The position numbers and the translations under genes were made by a program. Source: Litchfieldella xinjiangensis (GTDB taxonomy: Bacteria; Pseudomonadota; Gammaproteobacteria; Pseudomonadales; Halomonadaceae). From it: a stretch of 64,000 nt of DNA. Within the stretch, counting starts at the first letter, position 1. Each line of letters opens with the position of its first letter. Where the stretch lies: assembly GCF_000759345.1 (NCBI RefSeq), contig NZ_JPZL01000001.1, forward strand, positions 558,001 through 622,000. The letters are read 5' to 3'. Shown in pieces: positions 19,105-30,282 of the stretch. Below the pieces are notes generated by a model. That model did not search any database. It was given only the letters and a program-made list of their open reading frames with translations, and was not told the origin of the DNA.

Positions 19105-20187
19105 TCAGCGGATCTTGAGCGTCGACAGGCCCAGCAGGACCAACACTACGGTGATGATCCAGAAGCGGACGATGACACGCGGCTCCGGCCACCCTTTGAG
19201 CTCGAAATGATGATGCAACGGGGCCATGCGGAAAATGCGGCGCCCCGTCAGCTTGTACGAGCCCACTTGCAGGATGACGGATACGGTCTCCATCACGAAC
19301 ACGCCGCCCATGACGAACAGGACGATTTCCTGGCGCACGATGACCGCCACGACACCAAGAGCCGCCCCGAGCGCCAGTGCACCAACATCGCCCATGAAGA
19401 CCTGGGCCGGATAGGTATTGAACCAGAGAAAGCCCAGGCCGGCGCCGGCAATGGTCCCGCAGAATACGGCAAGTTCCCCCGCACCGAGTATGACCGGAAT
19501 ATGCAGGTACTCGGCAAAGACGGTATTGCCGCTGGCATAGGCGAATACCGAAAGCCCCATGGCAACCATGACGGTGGGCATGATCGCCAGACCATCGAGC
19601 CCGTCGGTCAAGTTCACGGCATTGGAGCTACCGACGATCACCAGGTAGGTCAGCACGATATAGAACAGACCCAGCGGCAGCACGATATCCTTGAAGAGTG
19701 GCACGATCAGGCTGGTCTCGACGGGAGCGGCGGCTGTCAGGTACAGCACGATCGCCGCGGCCAGCCCCACCACCGACTGCCAGAAGTATTTCCAGCGCGC
19801 CGGCAGGCCGCGGGGGTTCTTCTCGACCACCTTGCGGTAGTCGTCGACCCAGCCGATCGCACCGAACCCCAGCGTCACCGCAAGAACCACCCAGATATAG
19901 TGGTTGGTCAAGTCACCCCATAGCAGGGTACTTGCAGCGATGGCCATCAGGATCATGGCACCGCCCATGGTCGGTGTACCGGCCTTGGAAAGATGGGATT
20001 GGGGACCGTCGTCGCGCACGGCCTGGCCGATCTGTCGTTCGACCAGGCGGCGAATCATCATCGGTCCCAGCCACAGACAGAGCAATAACGCTGTCAGGGC
20101 GGCGAGAATCATACGTAGCGTCAGGTAATTGATGACGTTGAAGGCGCTCTGGAATTGCGCCAGGTAATTGGCCAGAAAAAGCAACAT
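19105..20187 (-). CDS. mraY: phospho-N-acetylmuramoyl-pentapeptide transferase MraY
   Basis: 360 aa, the usual length. Polytopic membrane enzyme that links UDP-MurNAc-pentapeptide to undecaprenyl phosphate, giving lipid I. Family motifs: [36 protein letters not shown] (catalytic Asp pair), [31 protein letters not shown], and the C-terminal [15 protein letters not shown]. About ten transmembrane segments alternate with these loops. It follows murF by 9 bases and has AAGGTG about 10 bases before the ATG. Confidence 0.97.
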   Translation of the reverse strand: MLLFLANYLAQFQSAFNVINYLTLRMILAALTALLLCLWLGPMMIRRLVERQIGQAVRDDGPQSHLSKAGTPTMGGAMILMAIAASTLLWGDLTNHYIWVVLAVTLGFGAIGWVDDYRKVVEKNPRGLPARWKYFWQSVVGLAAAIVLYLTAAAPVETSLIVPLFKDIVLPLGLFYIVLTYLVIVGSSNAVNLTDGLDGLAIMPTVMVAMGLSVFAYASGNTVFAEYLHIPVILGAGELAVFCGTIAGAGLGFLWFNTYPAQVFMGDVGALALGAALGVVAVIVRQEIVLFVMGGVFVMETVSVILQVGSYKLTGRRIFRMAPLHHHFELKGWPEPRVIVRFWIITVVLVLLGLSTLKIR

Positions 20188-20196
20188 GTATCGCGT

Positions 20197-21567
20197 TCAC
20201 CTTGATGCGTCGTCACGTAGTGCGGCTACGACTCGTTCCATGCCGGCACTGCGCGAACCTTTGACCAGCACACTGGCCCCCGTGGGGAGGTGCTCCCGGG
20301 CATAGCGAGCCATGGCCTCCCAATCCTCGAAATGTCGCCCGGCACCGCCAAAGGATGCCGTCGCGGTCTGTGCCGCCTCACCGACTGTCAGCAAAACATC
20401 GATTTCCTTGCTTCCGGCATAGGCACCGACTTCGGCGTGCAGCCGCTCGCTCTCTTCCCCCAACTCCCCCATGGCTCCCAGCAAACACCAACGCGGTGCG
20501 GGTAACTCACCCAGCACCTCGATCGCTGCTCGCATCGCACCGGGGTTGGCATTATACGTATCGTCGAGTAGCCGTGTCGCCCGGATTCCCATGGACGCCG
20601 TCATGCGGCCTGACAACGGCTGTAGGGCGCAAAGCCCCTCGACCAGCTCGGATGCATCGAGCCCCATGGCCACCGCTGCCGCGGCAGCGGCGAGGGCGTT
20701 GAGCACGTTATGACGCCCCAGTAGCGCGAGGGATACCCGCCCCAGGGCCTGGCCATCGAAAACCAGCGTGAAAGCATACCGTCCCGATGCGTCGACGACC
20801 AGTTCGCGTGCGGTCATTCTCGCCAACGGAGACAGACCGAAATCGATGACGGCATGCTCGCCTGCAAGGCAGCGCCAGACCGCATAGTAACGGTCGTCCC
20901 GGTTGAGAATGGCCTTGCCGCTTTCCGGCAGCCCACCGAGGATCTCCGCCTTGGCCTGGGCAATGTTTCCCATGCCGCCGAATTCTCCAACGTGAGCCCC
21001 CGTCACGTTGGTAATCACCACGACATCGGGAATCGCCAGCGCCGTGGTCCAGGCTATTTCCCCCAGATGGTTGGCGCCGAGTTCGATGACCGCGTGGCGA
21101 TGCTCAGGCGTCAGCTCCAGCAGGGTCAGTGGCGCCCCAATGTCGTTATTGAGGTTGCCACGGGTAGCCAGGGTCTCACCCTGGCGGCGCAACAGGCCTG
21201 CCAACATCTCCTTGACGGTGGTCTTGCCGCTATTACCGGTCACGGCTACCAGCCGTCCTGGCCATGCCTGGCGTCGAGCCTGCCCCAGCAGCCCCAGAGC
21301 CAGTCGCGTATCGGGCACCACCACCTGGGGGAGCGGATCGTCGACGCGTCGTGAGACAATGGCCGCACAGGCCCCCGCCTGGCGAGCCTCGGCGAGATAG
21401 TCATGGCCGTCGAAACGCTCACCGATCAAGGCGATGAAAAGGGCACCGTGGGCCGCCCGCCGCGTGTCGGTAGTGATCGACTCGATGTCGATATCATACG
21501 CAACCGAAGAATCCGCCCCCAACAGAGCGGCGATATTAGCCAGCGTTTCCAGCCCGCAACGGCTCAT
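20197..21567 (-). CDS. murF: UDP-N-acetylmuramoyl-tripeptide--D-alanyl-D-alanine ligase
   Basis: 456 aa. Adds the D-Ala-D-Ala made by Ddl, which completes the UDP-MurNAc-pentapeptide. Motifs: SITTDTRRAAHGALFIALIG near residue 30, the P-loop VAVTGNSGKTTVKEMLAGL, ELGANHLGEIAWTT, TNVTGAHVGEFGG, LLDDTYNANPGAMRAAIEVL and VLVKGSRSAGMERVVAAL. The ATG overlaps the murE stop by four bases, showing translational coupling. Standard position between murE and mraY. Confidence 0.97.
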   Translation of the reverse strand: MSRCGLETLANIAALLGADSSVAYDIDIESITTDTRRAAHGALFIALIGERFDGHDYLAEARQAGACAAIVSRRVDDPLPQVVVPDTRLALGLLGQARRQAWPGRLVAVTGNSGKTTVKEMLAGLLRRQGETLATRGNLNNDIGAPLTLLELTPEHRHAVIELGANHLGEIAWTTALAIPDVVVITNVTGAHVGEFGGMGNIAQAKAEILGGLPESGKAILNRDDRYYAVWRCLAGEHAVIDFGLSPLARMTARELVVDASGRYAFTLVFDGQALGRVSLALLGRHNVLNALAAAAAAVAMGLDASELVEGLCALQPLSGRMTASMGIRATRLLDDTYNANPGAMRAAIEVLGELPAPRWCLLGAMGELGEESERLHAEVGAYAGSKEIDVLLTVGEAAQTATASFGGAGRHFEDWEAMARYAREHLPTGASVLVKGSRSAGMERVVAALRDDASR

Positions 21568-23072
21568 GAGCGCACCCCACGAAGGTCCAGGCCTGCCTCG
21601 GCCACGGCGACATCCGAAAACGAATGACGCACCCCTGCAATTTCCTGGTAAGGCTCATGTCCCTTGCCTGCAATCAGAATCACATCTTCGGACGCAGCGG
21701 TCGAGACGGCGTATTCAATAGCGCGCTGGCGACCTTCCACCGCCCTCGCCGACTGACGCCCCGCTGGCGTCAGCCCGGCAATAATCTGCTCACGGATCGC
21801 TTCGGCACGCTCATGTCGGGGGTTATCGTCAGTAATGATGACCTCGTCAGCCAGGGACTCGACTACCTGCCCCATCTGGGGACGCTTGCCGACATCACGA
21901 TCCCCCCCGCAGCCGAACACGCACCACAGCCGCCCCCGATTACCGAGATGCGCCCGAAGTGCAGTCAGCGCATTGCTCAGGGCGTCGGGCGTATGTGCGT
22001 AGTCGATGACGACGCTGGGTTGGCCAGGGCGAGCAAGTAGTTGCATTCGCCCCGGCACCGCTGATACCTGGTTGGCCAACTCAGCCAAGGCATCCAGATC
22101 TTCGCCGAGACCATACAACACCGCCATGGCCAGCAAGAGATTATCCAGGTTGAAACGTCCCATGAGTTCCAGGGACAAGGCAAACTCCCCTGCCGGGCCG
22201 GCGATCAATGCGCGCTGCCCCGTTTCGTGGGGCTGCCAGTCGAGAACGCGTAGCGTAGTGGCCTCATCGTCACCCACGGCCAATACTCTGACGCCCGGGC
22301 GCAGTCCCGCCAGCATGAGCCTGGCCAACCCATCGTTGGCATTGACCACGGCAAGCGAGAGCTCCTCTCGCTTGAACAGCGCAGCCTTGGCAGCGGCGTA
22401 AGCCGCCATGCTGCCGTGATAATCGAGATGGTCGCGACTCAGGTTGGTATATACCCCGACCTCGAGAAGGCACCCCTCAAGACGCTGTTGGTCTAGAGCA
22501 TGCGAGGATACCTCCATCGCCACACGGGTCACGCCGTCAGCGGCCATCTCGCCCAGGTAGGCCTGCAAGGCCAACGGACCCGGCGTCGTCAGCCCGACAT
22601 CCTGAAGTCGACCGAGCTGCCCAGCCCCCAGTGTGCCGATCACACCGCATTTATGCCCCAGCGCCTCGCTGAGCGCGGCGATATAATGCGTCACCGAGCT
22701 CTTGCCGTTGGTGCCTGTCACTCCGACGACCTGCATCGTCTCCGGAACGTCGAATAGCTGCTGGCCGAAATGCCCCAGTCGGGTCTTGAGTCCAACGAGG
22801 TGAATAACGCGTGGGTCCTGGGAATGTCGCTGAGCGTCCTCGTCGCAATGGCACAGGATCAGAGCGGCCCCGGCCCCAAGAGCGACATCGATATAGTCCC
22901 GACCGTCGCCCTGGCTTCCCGGTACCGCCACGAATACATCGCCGGGATGGACCTCTCGGCTATCGGTGACCAGTGCCACCCGAGAATCGAGCGGGGTGTT
23001 TTCGATCGCCTCGCCGATGGCTGGCCAACGCTGCGCCAGCACCGAGATGAGACGTTGCGAATCGACTTGCAT
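21564..23072 (-). CDS. murE: UDP-N-acetylmuramoyl-L-alanyl-D-glutamate--diaminopimelate ligase
   Basis: 502 aa. Adds the third residue of the stem peptide. P-loop VVGVTGTNGKSSVTHYIA; the specificity motif is DDNPRHERAE, i.e. the DNPR form expected for meso-diaminopimelate rather than lysine. Other motifs: VTDSREVHPGDVFVAVPG, MEVSSHALDQQRLEG, NLSRDHLDYHGSM, VVIDYAHTPDALSNALTAL, FGCGGDRDVGKRPQMG. AGGAG lies about 11 bases before the ATG. A 45-base gap separates it from ftsI. Confidence 0.97.
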   Translation of the reverse strand: MQVDSQRLISVLAQRWPAIGEAIENTPLDSRVALVTDSREVHPGDVFVAVPGSQGDGRDYIDVALGAGAALILCHCDEDAQRHSQDPRVIHLVGLKTRLGHFGQQLFDVPETMQVVGVTGTNGKSSVTHYIAALSEALGHKCGVIGTLGAGQLGRLQDVGLTTPGPLALQAYLGEMAADGVTRVAMEVSSHALDQQRLEGCLLEVGVYTNLSRDHLDYHGSMAAYAAAKAALFKREELSLAVVNANDGLARLMLAGLRPGVRVLAVGDDEATTLRVLDWQPHETGQRALIAGPAGEFALSLELMGRFNLDNLLLAMAVLYGLGEDLDALAELANQVSAVPGRMQLLARPGQPSVVIDYAHTPDALSNALTALRAHLGNRGRLWCVFGCGGDRDVGKRPQMGQVVESLADEVIITDDNPRHERAEAIREQIIAGLTPAGRQSARAVEGRQRAIEYAVSTAASEDVILIAGKGHEPYQEIAGVRHSFSDVAVAEAGLDLRGVRS

Positions 23073-23117
23073 GCGTGACTTAGCTCCTGACTGGGCGTGG
23101 CTGGGTGCGAGGGAGAG

Positions 23118-24818
23118 TCAAGGCGACAACCGCTGATCTGGCGGTACATCCAGCAAGCGCAGCGCATTGCCGGTTACCCGAGAGAATACCGGGGCGGCAA
23201 CGGCGCCACCGTAATATTCCTCACCACGCGGGTGATCGATCATGACCACGGTGACAATGCGCGGATCCGACACCGGGGCGATACCGGCGAATACGCTGCG
23301 ATAGGCGTTTTCCATGTAACCGCTCGATGAGCTTTTTCTCACCGTACCGGTCTTGCCGGCGACACGATAGCCCGTCACCCCTGCCCTGCGCCCCTGAACC
23401 GACTCCTCCAGAATGCGCAGCAGGTCATGGGCTACCTGCGGATCGATCGCCGGCGTACCGACCGGCGGCTCGTCCAGCTTCAGCAAGGAAGGGGATTGTC
23501 GAACCCCGCCATTGGCCAAGGCCGTATAGGCACTGGCCAACTGCAACGCCGAAACCGACAGGCCATAACCATAGGAAAGCGCTGCCCACTGACTGCGTGA
23601 CCAGCGCACCGGGGCGGGCAAGCTGCCGGTGGCTTCACCGGGAAAGCCCGTTTCGGTACTTTGGCCAAAGCCTAGCGCACGGTACTTGTCCGCTACCAAG
23701 GGGTCATCAAGCGCCAGCACCAGCTTCGACATGCCAATGTTGGACGATTTCTCGAGAATGCCCGCGAGATCCAGTTCACCATAATTGCGGATGTCGCGAA
23801 TGGTGAAGCGATCGATACGCATCCAGCCTGGAGAGGTGTCGACCACGATATCCCGATCGAACTGGCCACTTTCAAGGATGGCTGCCATGGCCAGGGGTTT
23901 CATGACCGACCCCGGCTCGAAGACATCGACGATGGCCTGGTTGCGTAAGCCGCGTGGGTCGAGACCGGCACGATTGTTGGGGTTATAGGAGGGCTGATTG
24001 GCCATCGCCAGCACCTCTCCCGTCAAGGCGTCCATCATCACCAGCGACCCGCCGTCGGCACCATGCTCGGCAACGGCCGCCTTGAGCTCACGGTAGGCCA
24101 TGTATTGAAGACGCTGATCGATGGAGAGTACCAGGTCTCCGCCGGGCCGGGCTTCGCGTAGCATGTGCAGGTCACGCACCAATCGCCCCTTGCGGTCCTT
24201 GAGCACCCGGCGCTGACCAGGCGTACCAGACAGGTAGGGCTGATAGGCAAGCTCCAGCCCCTCCTGGCCCTGGTCGTCGACATTCGTCACACCAAGCAAC
24301 TGCGCCGTGACCTCCCCCGAAGGATAGTAACGCTTGTACTCGTTCTGGGCGTAGACACCGGGCAGACCGAGGTCGAGGATGCGCTGGGCTGCTTCCGGGG
24401 TCATCTGACGACGCAGGAACATGAATTCACGTTCGGCATAGCGCGAGACCCTTGAATTGAACTCATCGAGGTCGACCTCAAGGGCACGCGCCAACATCAA
24501 GCGCTGAATGTCGTCGGGAGGCAGTTCCTGCGGATTGGCCCATAACGTCACCACGGGCGTGGAGATTGCCAACGGCTCCCCGTTGCGATCGGTAATCATG
24601 CCTCGGTGAGCGGGTATCGGATCTACCCTCAGCGTACGGGCATCGCCCTGCCCCTGGAGAAAGGTACGGTCAATGACATGCAGGTAGACGATTCGGCCCG
24701 TCAACGCGCCCAATGCCAACAGTACCAACAGCAGCATCAGCCCATAGCGAAGCCCACCCAGGGGTTGCATGGGTGGTGGGCGGCGAGGAGTCGCGGCATT
24801 GCTGCCTTCTGCTCTCAT
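23118..24818 (-). CDS. ftsI: septal transpeptidase FtsI (PBP3)
   Basis: 566 aa, class B penicillin-binding protein. One N-terminal membrane anchor (LRYGLMLLLVLLALGALTG, near residues 22-41) is followed by the pedestal domain and the transpeptidase domain. Active-site motifs are intact: SVMK within FEPGSVMKPLAMA near residue 305, SSN within EKSSNIGMSKL, and KTGT within AGKTGTVRKSSSSGY near 490. It cross-links septal peptidoglycan together with FtsW. The ATG overlaps the ftsL stop by four bases. Confidence 0.97.
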   Translation of the reverse strand: MRAEGSNAATPRRPPPMQPLGGLRYGLMLLLVLLALGALTGRIVYLHVIDRTFLQGQGDARTLRVDPIPAHRGMITDRNGEPLAISTPVVTLWANPQELPPDDIQRLMLARALEVDLDEFNSRVSRYAEREFMFLRRQMTPEAAQRILDLGLPGVYAQNEYKRYYPSGEVTAQLLGVTNVDDQGQEGLELAYQPYLSGTPGQRRVLKDRKGRLVRDLHMLREARPGGDLVLSIDQRLQYMAYRELKAAVAEHGADGGSLVMMDALTGEVLAMANQPSYNPNNRAGLDPRGLRNQAIVDVFEPGSVMKPLAMAAILESGQFDRDIVVDTSPGWMRIDRFTIRDIRNYGELDLAGILEKSSNIGMSKLVLALDDPLVADKYRALGFGQSTETGFPGEATGSLPAPVRWSRSQWAALSYGYGLSVSALQLASAYTALANGGVRQSPSLLKLDEPPVGTPAIDPQVAHDLLRILEESVQGRRAGVTGYRVAGKTGTVRKSSSSGYMENAYRSVFAGIAPVSDPRIVTVVMIDHPRGEEYYGGAVAAPVFSRVTGNALRLLDVPPDQRLSP

Positions 24819-25114
24819 GGGCGAATGACCTCGACTTCATTGATATCCGGCAAGCGCATCTCCAGACGCTCCACTGCCAGCCGCTCGATGCGCGCTGGAG
24901 ACGACCAGGCGCTCTCCTCGAGCAGTAACTGCCCCCACTCGGTCTGCAATTGGTTCTGCTCGCGTTCCAACTGCTGAAGTCGCGCATACTGTTCACGTGT
25001 CAGGTGACTGGCCGTGACGGCAGCCGTCGCACTCGCCAATACCAGGAGGGTCAGCAGCGAGACGAGCCCCAGGCGAAGACCAAGCGAGGTAAAGATGACG
25101 CGTTTCCGACTCAT
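24815..25114 (-). CDS. ftsL: cell division protein FtsL
   Basis: 99 aa. Small bitopic protein of the FtsQLB complex, which activates FtsWI. A short basic N-terminus (MSRKRVIF) is followed by a membrane segment (LGLVSLLTLLVLASATAAV) and a periplasmic coiled coil (YARLQQLEREQNQLQTEWGQL) that would pair with FtsB. The tail SPARIERLAVERLEMRLP is typical of FtsL. Located between rsmH and ftsI with 9- and -4-base spacing, as in other dcw clusters. Confidence 0.93.
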   Translation of the reverse strand: MSRKRVIFTSLGLRLGLVSLLTLLVLASATAAVTASHLTREQYARLQQLEREQNQLQTEWGQLLLEESAWSSPARIERLAVERLEMRLPDINEVEVIRP

Positions 25115-25123
25115 GGAGGTCCC

Positions 25124-26074
25124 TTAGGCAAGCTTGCGCGCGACACGCATCACGGCGCTCCGCGAGCGGGGATTGGCCTCGACCTCGTCGGCTCCGGGAC
25201 GTTGCGCCTTGCCCACCGGTTCGAGACGTCGATTGAGCTGATCTTCTCGGATAGGCATGCCGCGGGGCAAGTGGGTATCTCCACGCGCCTGGTCGCGAAT
25301 GAAGCGTTTCACTCGCCGATCTTCCAGCGAATGGAAACTGATCACCACGAGATGACCTCCTGGCGACAGGGCATCGAGCGCGGCGTACAGAGCGGCATCA
25401 AGCTGCTCCAGTTCGCCATTGAGATGGATGCGCATCGCCTGGAAAACACGTGTCGCCGGATGCTTGCCTTTTTCCCAGGCGGGATGGGCTGCTTTGATGA
25501 CTTCGGCCAGATCCTGAGTGCGTTCGAAAGGCTGCGTTTGACGCCGCTCGGCAATGGCTCGGGCAATGCGCTTGGCAAAGCGTTCTTCGCCATAGCTCTT
25601 GAAGATGCGGGCCATTTCGTCGACGCTCGCATGGCTCAGCCATTTGGCAGCGCTCTCCCCTTGGGTCGGGTCCATGCGCATATCCAGTGGGCCGTCACGC
25701 AGGAAACTGAACCCTCGATCGGGATCGTCGAGCTGCGGGGAAGAGACACCGATGTCCAGAAGGATTCCCGAAAGACGGCCGTCGAGACCATGCTGCGCCG
25801 CCAGCGCTCGCAAATGGGCGAATTCTCCCTGCTCGATGGTAAAGCGCGCGTCATCGATATTACGGGCTTCGTCGAGTGCCTGTGGATCGCGGTCGATCGC
25901 CAGCAGGCGGCCTTCCGGCGCCAGCCGTTCGAGGATTGCACGGGAATGCCCCCCTCGCCCGAACGTTCCATCCAGATACGCCCCCGCTGGGTCGTGGATT
26001 AGCGCGTCGACCGCCCCCTCGAGCAGTACACTGGCATGACGATAGGGGGATGCTGGGCTTTGGGGAAACGTCAT
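25124..26074 (-). CDS. rsmH: 16S rRNA (cytosine1402-N4)-methyltransferase RsmH
   Basis: 316 aa from the ATG at 26074. Methylates N4 of C1402 in the ribosomal P site, alongside RsmI, which is encoded just across rnpB. Motifs: [29 protein letters not shown] (AdoMet site), [31 protein letters not shown], and [13 protein letters not shown]. The frame opens to 26200, but that would run into the rnpB 3' region. It heads the dcw cluster here; mraZ, which usually precedes it, is absent. Confidence 0.96.
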   Translation of the reverse strand: MTFPQSPASPYRHASVLLEGAVDALIHDPAGAYLDGTFGRGGHSRAILERLAPEGRLLAIDRDPQALDEARNIDDARFTIEQGEFAHLRALAAQHGLDGRLSGILLDIGVSSPQLDDPDRGFSFLRDGPLDMRMDPTQGESAAKWLSHASVDEMARIFKSYGEERFAKRIARAIAERRQTQPFERTQDLAEVIKAAHPAWEKGKHPATRVFQAMRIHLNGELEQLDAALYAALDALSPGGHLVVISFHSLEDRRVKRFIRDQARGDTHLPRGMPIREDQLNRRLEPVGKAQRPGADEVEANPRSRSAVMRVARKLA

Positions 26075-26113
26075 GCGGCTCTCAATGAAAACGATAGGCA
26101 AGGGCGATAGGAA

Positions 26114-26140
26114 GCGGGGCGCAGATATCGCGTGCCCCGC
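26114..26140 (-). terminator. hairpin between rnpB and rsmH
   Basis: A 7-bp stem GCGGGGC / GCCCCGC with a 13-base loop, followed on the minus strand by a weak T-run (TTCCTAT). It lies just after the rnpB 3' end and is the likely rnpB terminator, though it may leak into the dcw cluster. Confidence 0.5.
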
Positions 26141-26154
26141 ATCAGGAATGAAGG

Positions 26155-26503
<349 letters not shown>

Positions 26504-26510
26504 GAGGCGA

Positions 26511-26539
26511 AGAATACCAGTGCCGCCGAGCCCCCTCAA
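26511..26539 (-). promoter_or_regulatory. promoter of rnpB
   Basis: On the minus strand, TTGAGG (26539-26534), a 17-base spacer and TATTCT (26516-26511) with an extended TG one base before the -10. The -35 overlaps the rsmI stop codon, and the predicted start falls at the rnpB 5' end. Confidence 0.65.
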
Positions 26540-27390
26540 GCACCGTCCTTGAGAGCTTGTGCCTGCTCGTACCAGGACTTCTTCGAGCCGCCCAGCACGC
26601 GCGCCGCCACCGACGCGACCTGCTTGACTCCCAGTCCCTCTGCGAGAAGCGCCGAAAGCAGGTTAGTGGCCTCGACCGCTTGCGCCGATTCGGCCTGCCG
26701 CTGCGAACCGGCCACCATGACCACGAACTCCCCTCGCGCCTGATCGGGGTCATGTTCCATGCGCCCGAGCAGTGTCGTTGCATCGCCCTCGAGGAACGTT
26801 TCGAAGGTCTTGGTCAATTCGCGCCCGAGTACGACATGACGGGCCCCGAACACGCTGGCTATATCTTCGAGCGTCTGGCTGATCCGATGGGGAGACTCAT
26901 AGAACACCAGCGTCTCAAGGCGATGCTCGAGCGATGCCAGCCGAGCCTGACGCGGCCCGCGCTTGGCTGGGAGAAAGCCACTGAATTGAAAGCTATCGGT
27001 GGGCAGACCGGCCGCCGACAACGCAGCCACCAAGGCACATGGGCCAGGTACCGGGACGATACGATGCCCGGCCTTGCGAAGCTCACGCACCAGCACGAAG
27101 CCGGGATCGCTGATCAGCGGGGTTCCTGCATCGCTGATCAACGCCACATCCCTACCTGCTTCGAGATGATCAGCAATGCGTGCAACGCGATCGGCCTCGT
27201 TATGCTCGTGCAAGGAAAGCATCGGCTGAGAAATTCCCAGATGCCGCAACAGTCGGGCGCTATGACGGGTGTCCTCGGCAGCGACCAGGGCGACCTCTCC
27301 CAAGGTACGAGCCGCGCGGGGTGACAGATCGTCAAGATTCCCAATCGGCGTGGCGACCACGTACAATGCGCCATAAGCTGAATCAGTCAT
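26536..27390 (-). CDS. rsmI: 16S rRNA (cytidine1402-2'-O)-methyltransferase RsmI
   Basis: 284 aa. Tetrapyrrole-methylase-fold enzyme that 2'-O-methylates C1402, the same nucleotide modified by RsmH. Motifs: LYVVATPIGNLDDLSPRA at the N-terminus, VAAEDTRHSARLLRHLGI, LISDAGTPLISDPGFVLV, VPGPCALVAALSAAGLPTD, FLPAKRGPRQARL, and VLGRELTKTFETF. The stop codon overlaps the rnpB promoter. It is divergent from lpoA with a 41-base gap, the usual arrangement in gamma-proteobacteria. Confidence 0.96.
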   Translation of the reverse strand: MTDSAYGALYVVATPIGNLDDLSPRAARTLGEVALVAAEDTRHSARLLRHLGISQPMLSLHEHNEADRVARIADHLEAGRDVALISDAGTPLISDPGFVLVRELRKAGHRIVPVPGPCALVAALSAAGLPTDSFQFSGFLPAKRGPRQARLASLEHRLETLVFYESPHRISQTLEDIASVFGARHVVLGRELTKTFETFLEGDATTLLGRMEHDPDQARGEFVVMVAGSQRQAESAQAVEATNLLSALLAEGLGVKQVASVAARVLGGSKKSWYEQAQALKDGA

Positions 27391-27431
27391 TACGATTCCG
27401 AAAGCCAGTTATCGAGTCAGGGACAGGATTG

Positions 27432-29295
27432 ATGCCAACTTCGCGACGCGGCTTGCTGGCCGCCGCAATAGTGATGCTTTTCATCGCCGGATGCGCACCC
27501 ATGGATGTGGGCCAGCGAATGGACGACCCCCAGCCGGACGAGCTGCTGCAGCGTGCCGAACAGCAAGCACCTGAGCAGGCCGCAACCACGCGTCTGGAAG
27601 CGGCGAGTATCCTAGCACGGCAAGGCCAGGAGACGCAGGCGCTGGACATCGTCAGCGATCTCGACGCCGATCGGCTTTCCGACGAGGCTCGCATACGCTG
27701 GGCACTGCTTTACTCCGAACTGGCCTATGACCAGGAAGACCCCAGGGGCGTGATCGAAGCGACCCAACTCCTCGACGAGGATCTCTCTTTCGAGCGCAAC
27801 ACTTATTTGACGCTGCGCTATCGGCAAGGGCTGGCACTGGGCATGGTGGGAGAGCCCCAAGCGGCCATCGAGGCCTTGCTCGAAGTCCAGGACGCCACTG
27901 AGAGCACTGAGCTCAACGATCCCATCTGGAAACAGCTCTCTCGGCTTGGACGTCCTGCCCTTGAGGAGCTGTCACGCTCGCCCGACGCTCTGACAGCCGG
28001 CTGGCTGGCCCTCAACGAGCTGCAACGCCGCAATAGCAGCGATATCGACCGCCTGATGCGCGCCTTCGAGCAGTGGCGAGAGAGCAATCCCAATCATCCG
28101 GCCGCACGGCGCCCCCCTTCCGATCTCACGGCCCTACGTGAACTACGCGGCCGCGAAGTACGCCGTATAGCGGTCTTCCTGCCGGAATCCGGCCCGCTGG
28201 CCAACGTGGCCCAGAAGATTCGTGAAGGGATTCAGACACGCCACTTGCAGGCAGTCGACAGCGGCGACACCACGCCACAATTGCTGTACTTCGATTCACA
28301 GAACGGCGACCTGGAAGCGCTTTATGCGCAAGCCACGATGACCGGCGCCCAGGTCGTCATCGGCCCACTGGACAAACGCCTGGTCACCGAGCTCGAGCAG
28401 CGCGGCAGCGTGCCATTACCGACATTGGCGCTTAATTACGGCGAAGGTCGGCAAAACTCGGCTCGCGACCTGTTCCAGTATGGCCTTTCCGCTGAAGACG
28501 AAGCGCGCCAAGTGGCGAAACGCGCTTATGCCGACGGCAAGCGTCGCAGCGCCTTACTCGTGCCTAACAACGAATGGGGCTGGCGTGTCGAGGAAGCGTT
28601 CCGTCAGGCCTGGCAGGCCGAAGGTGGCGAGGTAGGGTCCGCCATTCGCTACGATCCGCAGGCCCCCGTGGCCTCGGCCATCGAACCCTTGGTGAACGTG
28701 CGGGGAGAGCGTGCGCGCCTGGATGGCATGGACATGCTATTCCTGCTGGCCCTGCCCAGCTACGCCCGCCAGGTTCCCCCCACCCTGGAGTACTACTATG
28801 CAGGGGATCTGCCTATCTACGGGACATCGCACCTGTACGAAGGCAAACCGCGCCCGCGGGATGACCACGATCTCAATGGGGTACTGTTCATTGATATCCC
28901 CTGGATGATTCCCGACGCCGCTGTAGGGGGTGAAGAAGCCCTGCCCTTCCTGGCGAGTTACCGGGACCTGCAGGAAGACAACGATCCGGCCTTGCTCAAG
29001 CTGACCGCCATGGGCGTCGATGCCTATGAATTGGGGCGCCGGTTACCCCAGTTTCAGTTGATTCCCGACAGCGAACTTTACGGCGCCACCGGCCTTCTCA
29101 GCCCGGCCGAGGATGGACGAATCGTGCGGCTTCTTCCCTGGGCACGCTTCGTGGGGGGCATACCGCAGCCGCCCTTGATCAATGGGCTATTCGACGACTA
29201 CGAGCCAAATGACGAAGACGGTGAAGACACCTCAGCCGACACCGAAACCGAAACCGAGGCTCGCGAAACCCGGAATACCGACGCGGAGACCACGG

Positions 29296-29312
<17 letters not shown>
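27432..29312 (+). CDS. lpoA: outer-membrane lipoprotein LpoA, activator of PBP1A
   Basis: 626 aa. The signal peptide with lipobox LFIAGC (Cys near residue 21) marks an outer-membrane lipoprotein. An N-terminal helical repeat domain (residues about 35-230, TPR-like) is followed by a periplasmic-binding-protein-like domain starting near RIAVFLPESGPLANVAQKI. LpoA reaches through the wall to switch on penicillin-binding protein 1A. The C-terminus ends in an Asp/Glu/Thr-rich tail of about 40 residues beyond the folded domain, probably disordered. The ATG at 27432 sits right before the signal peptide with AGGA upstream; the open frame to 27180 is antisense to rsmI. Confidence 0.92.
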
Positions 29313-30277
<965 letters not shown>

Positions 30278-30282
30278 AGAGA

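Noticed and set aside
18730-19923. 397-codon open frame on plus, opposite murD and mraY
   Set aside because: A His/Gln/Asp-rich composition is the mirror of membrane and ligase codons; both genes beneath it are certain.
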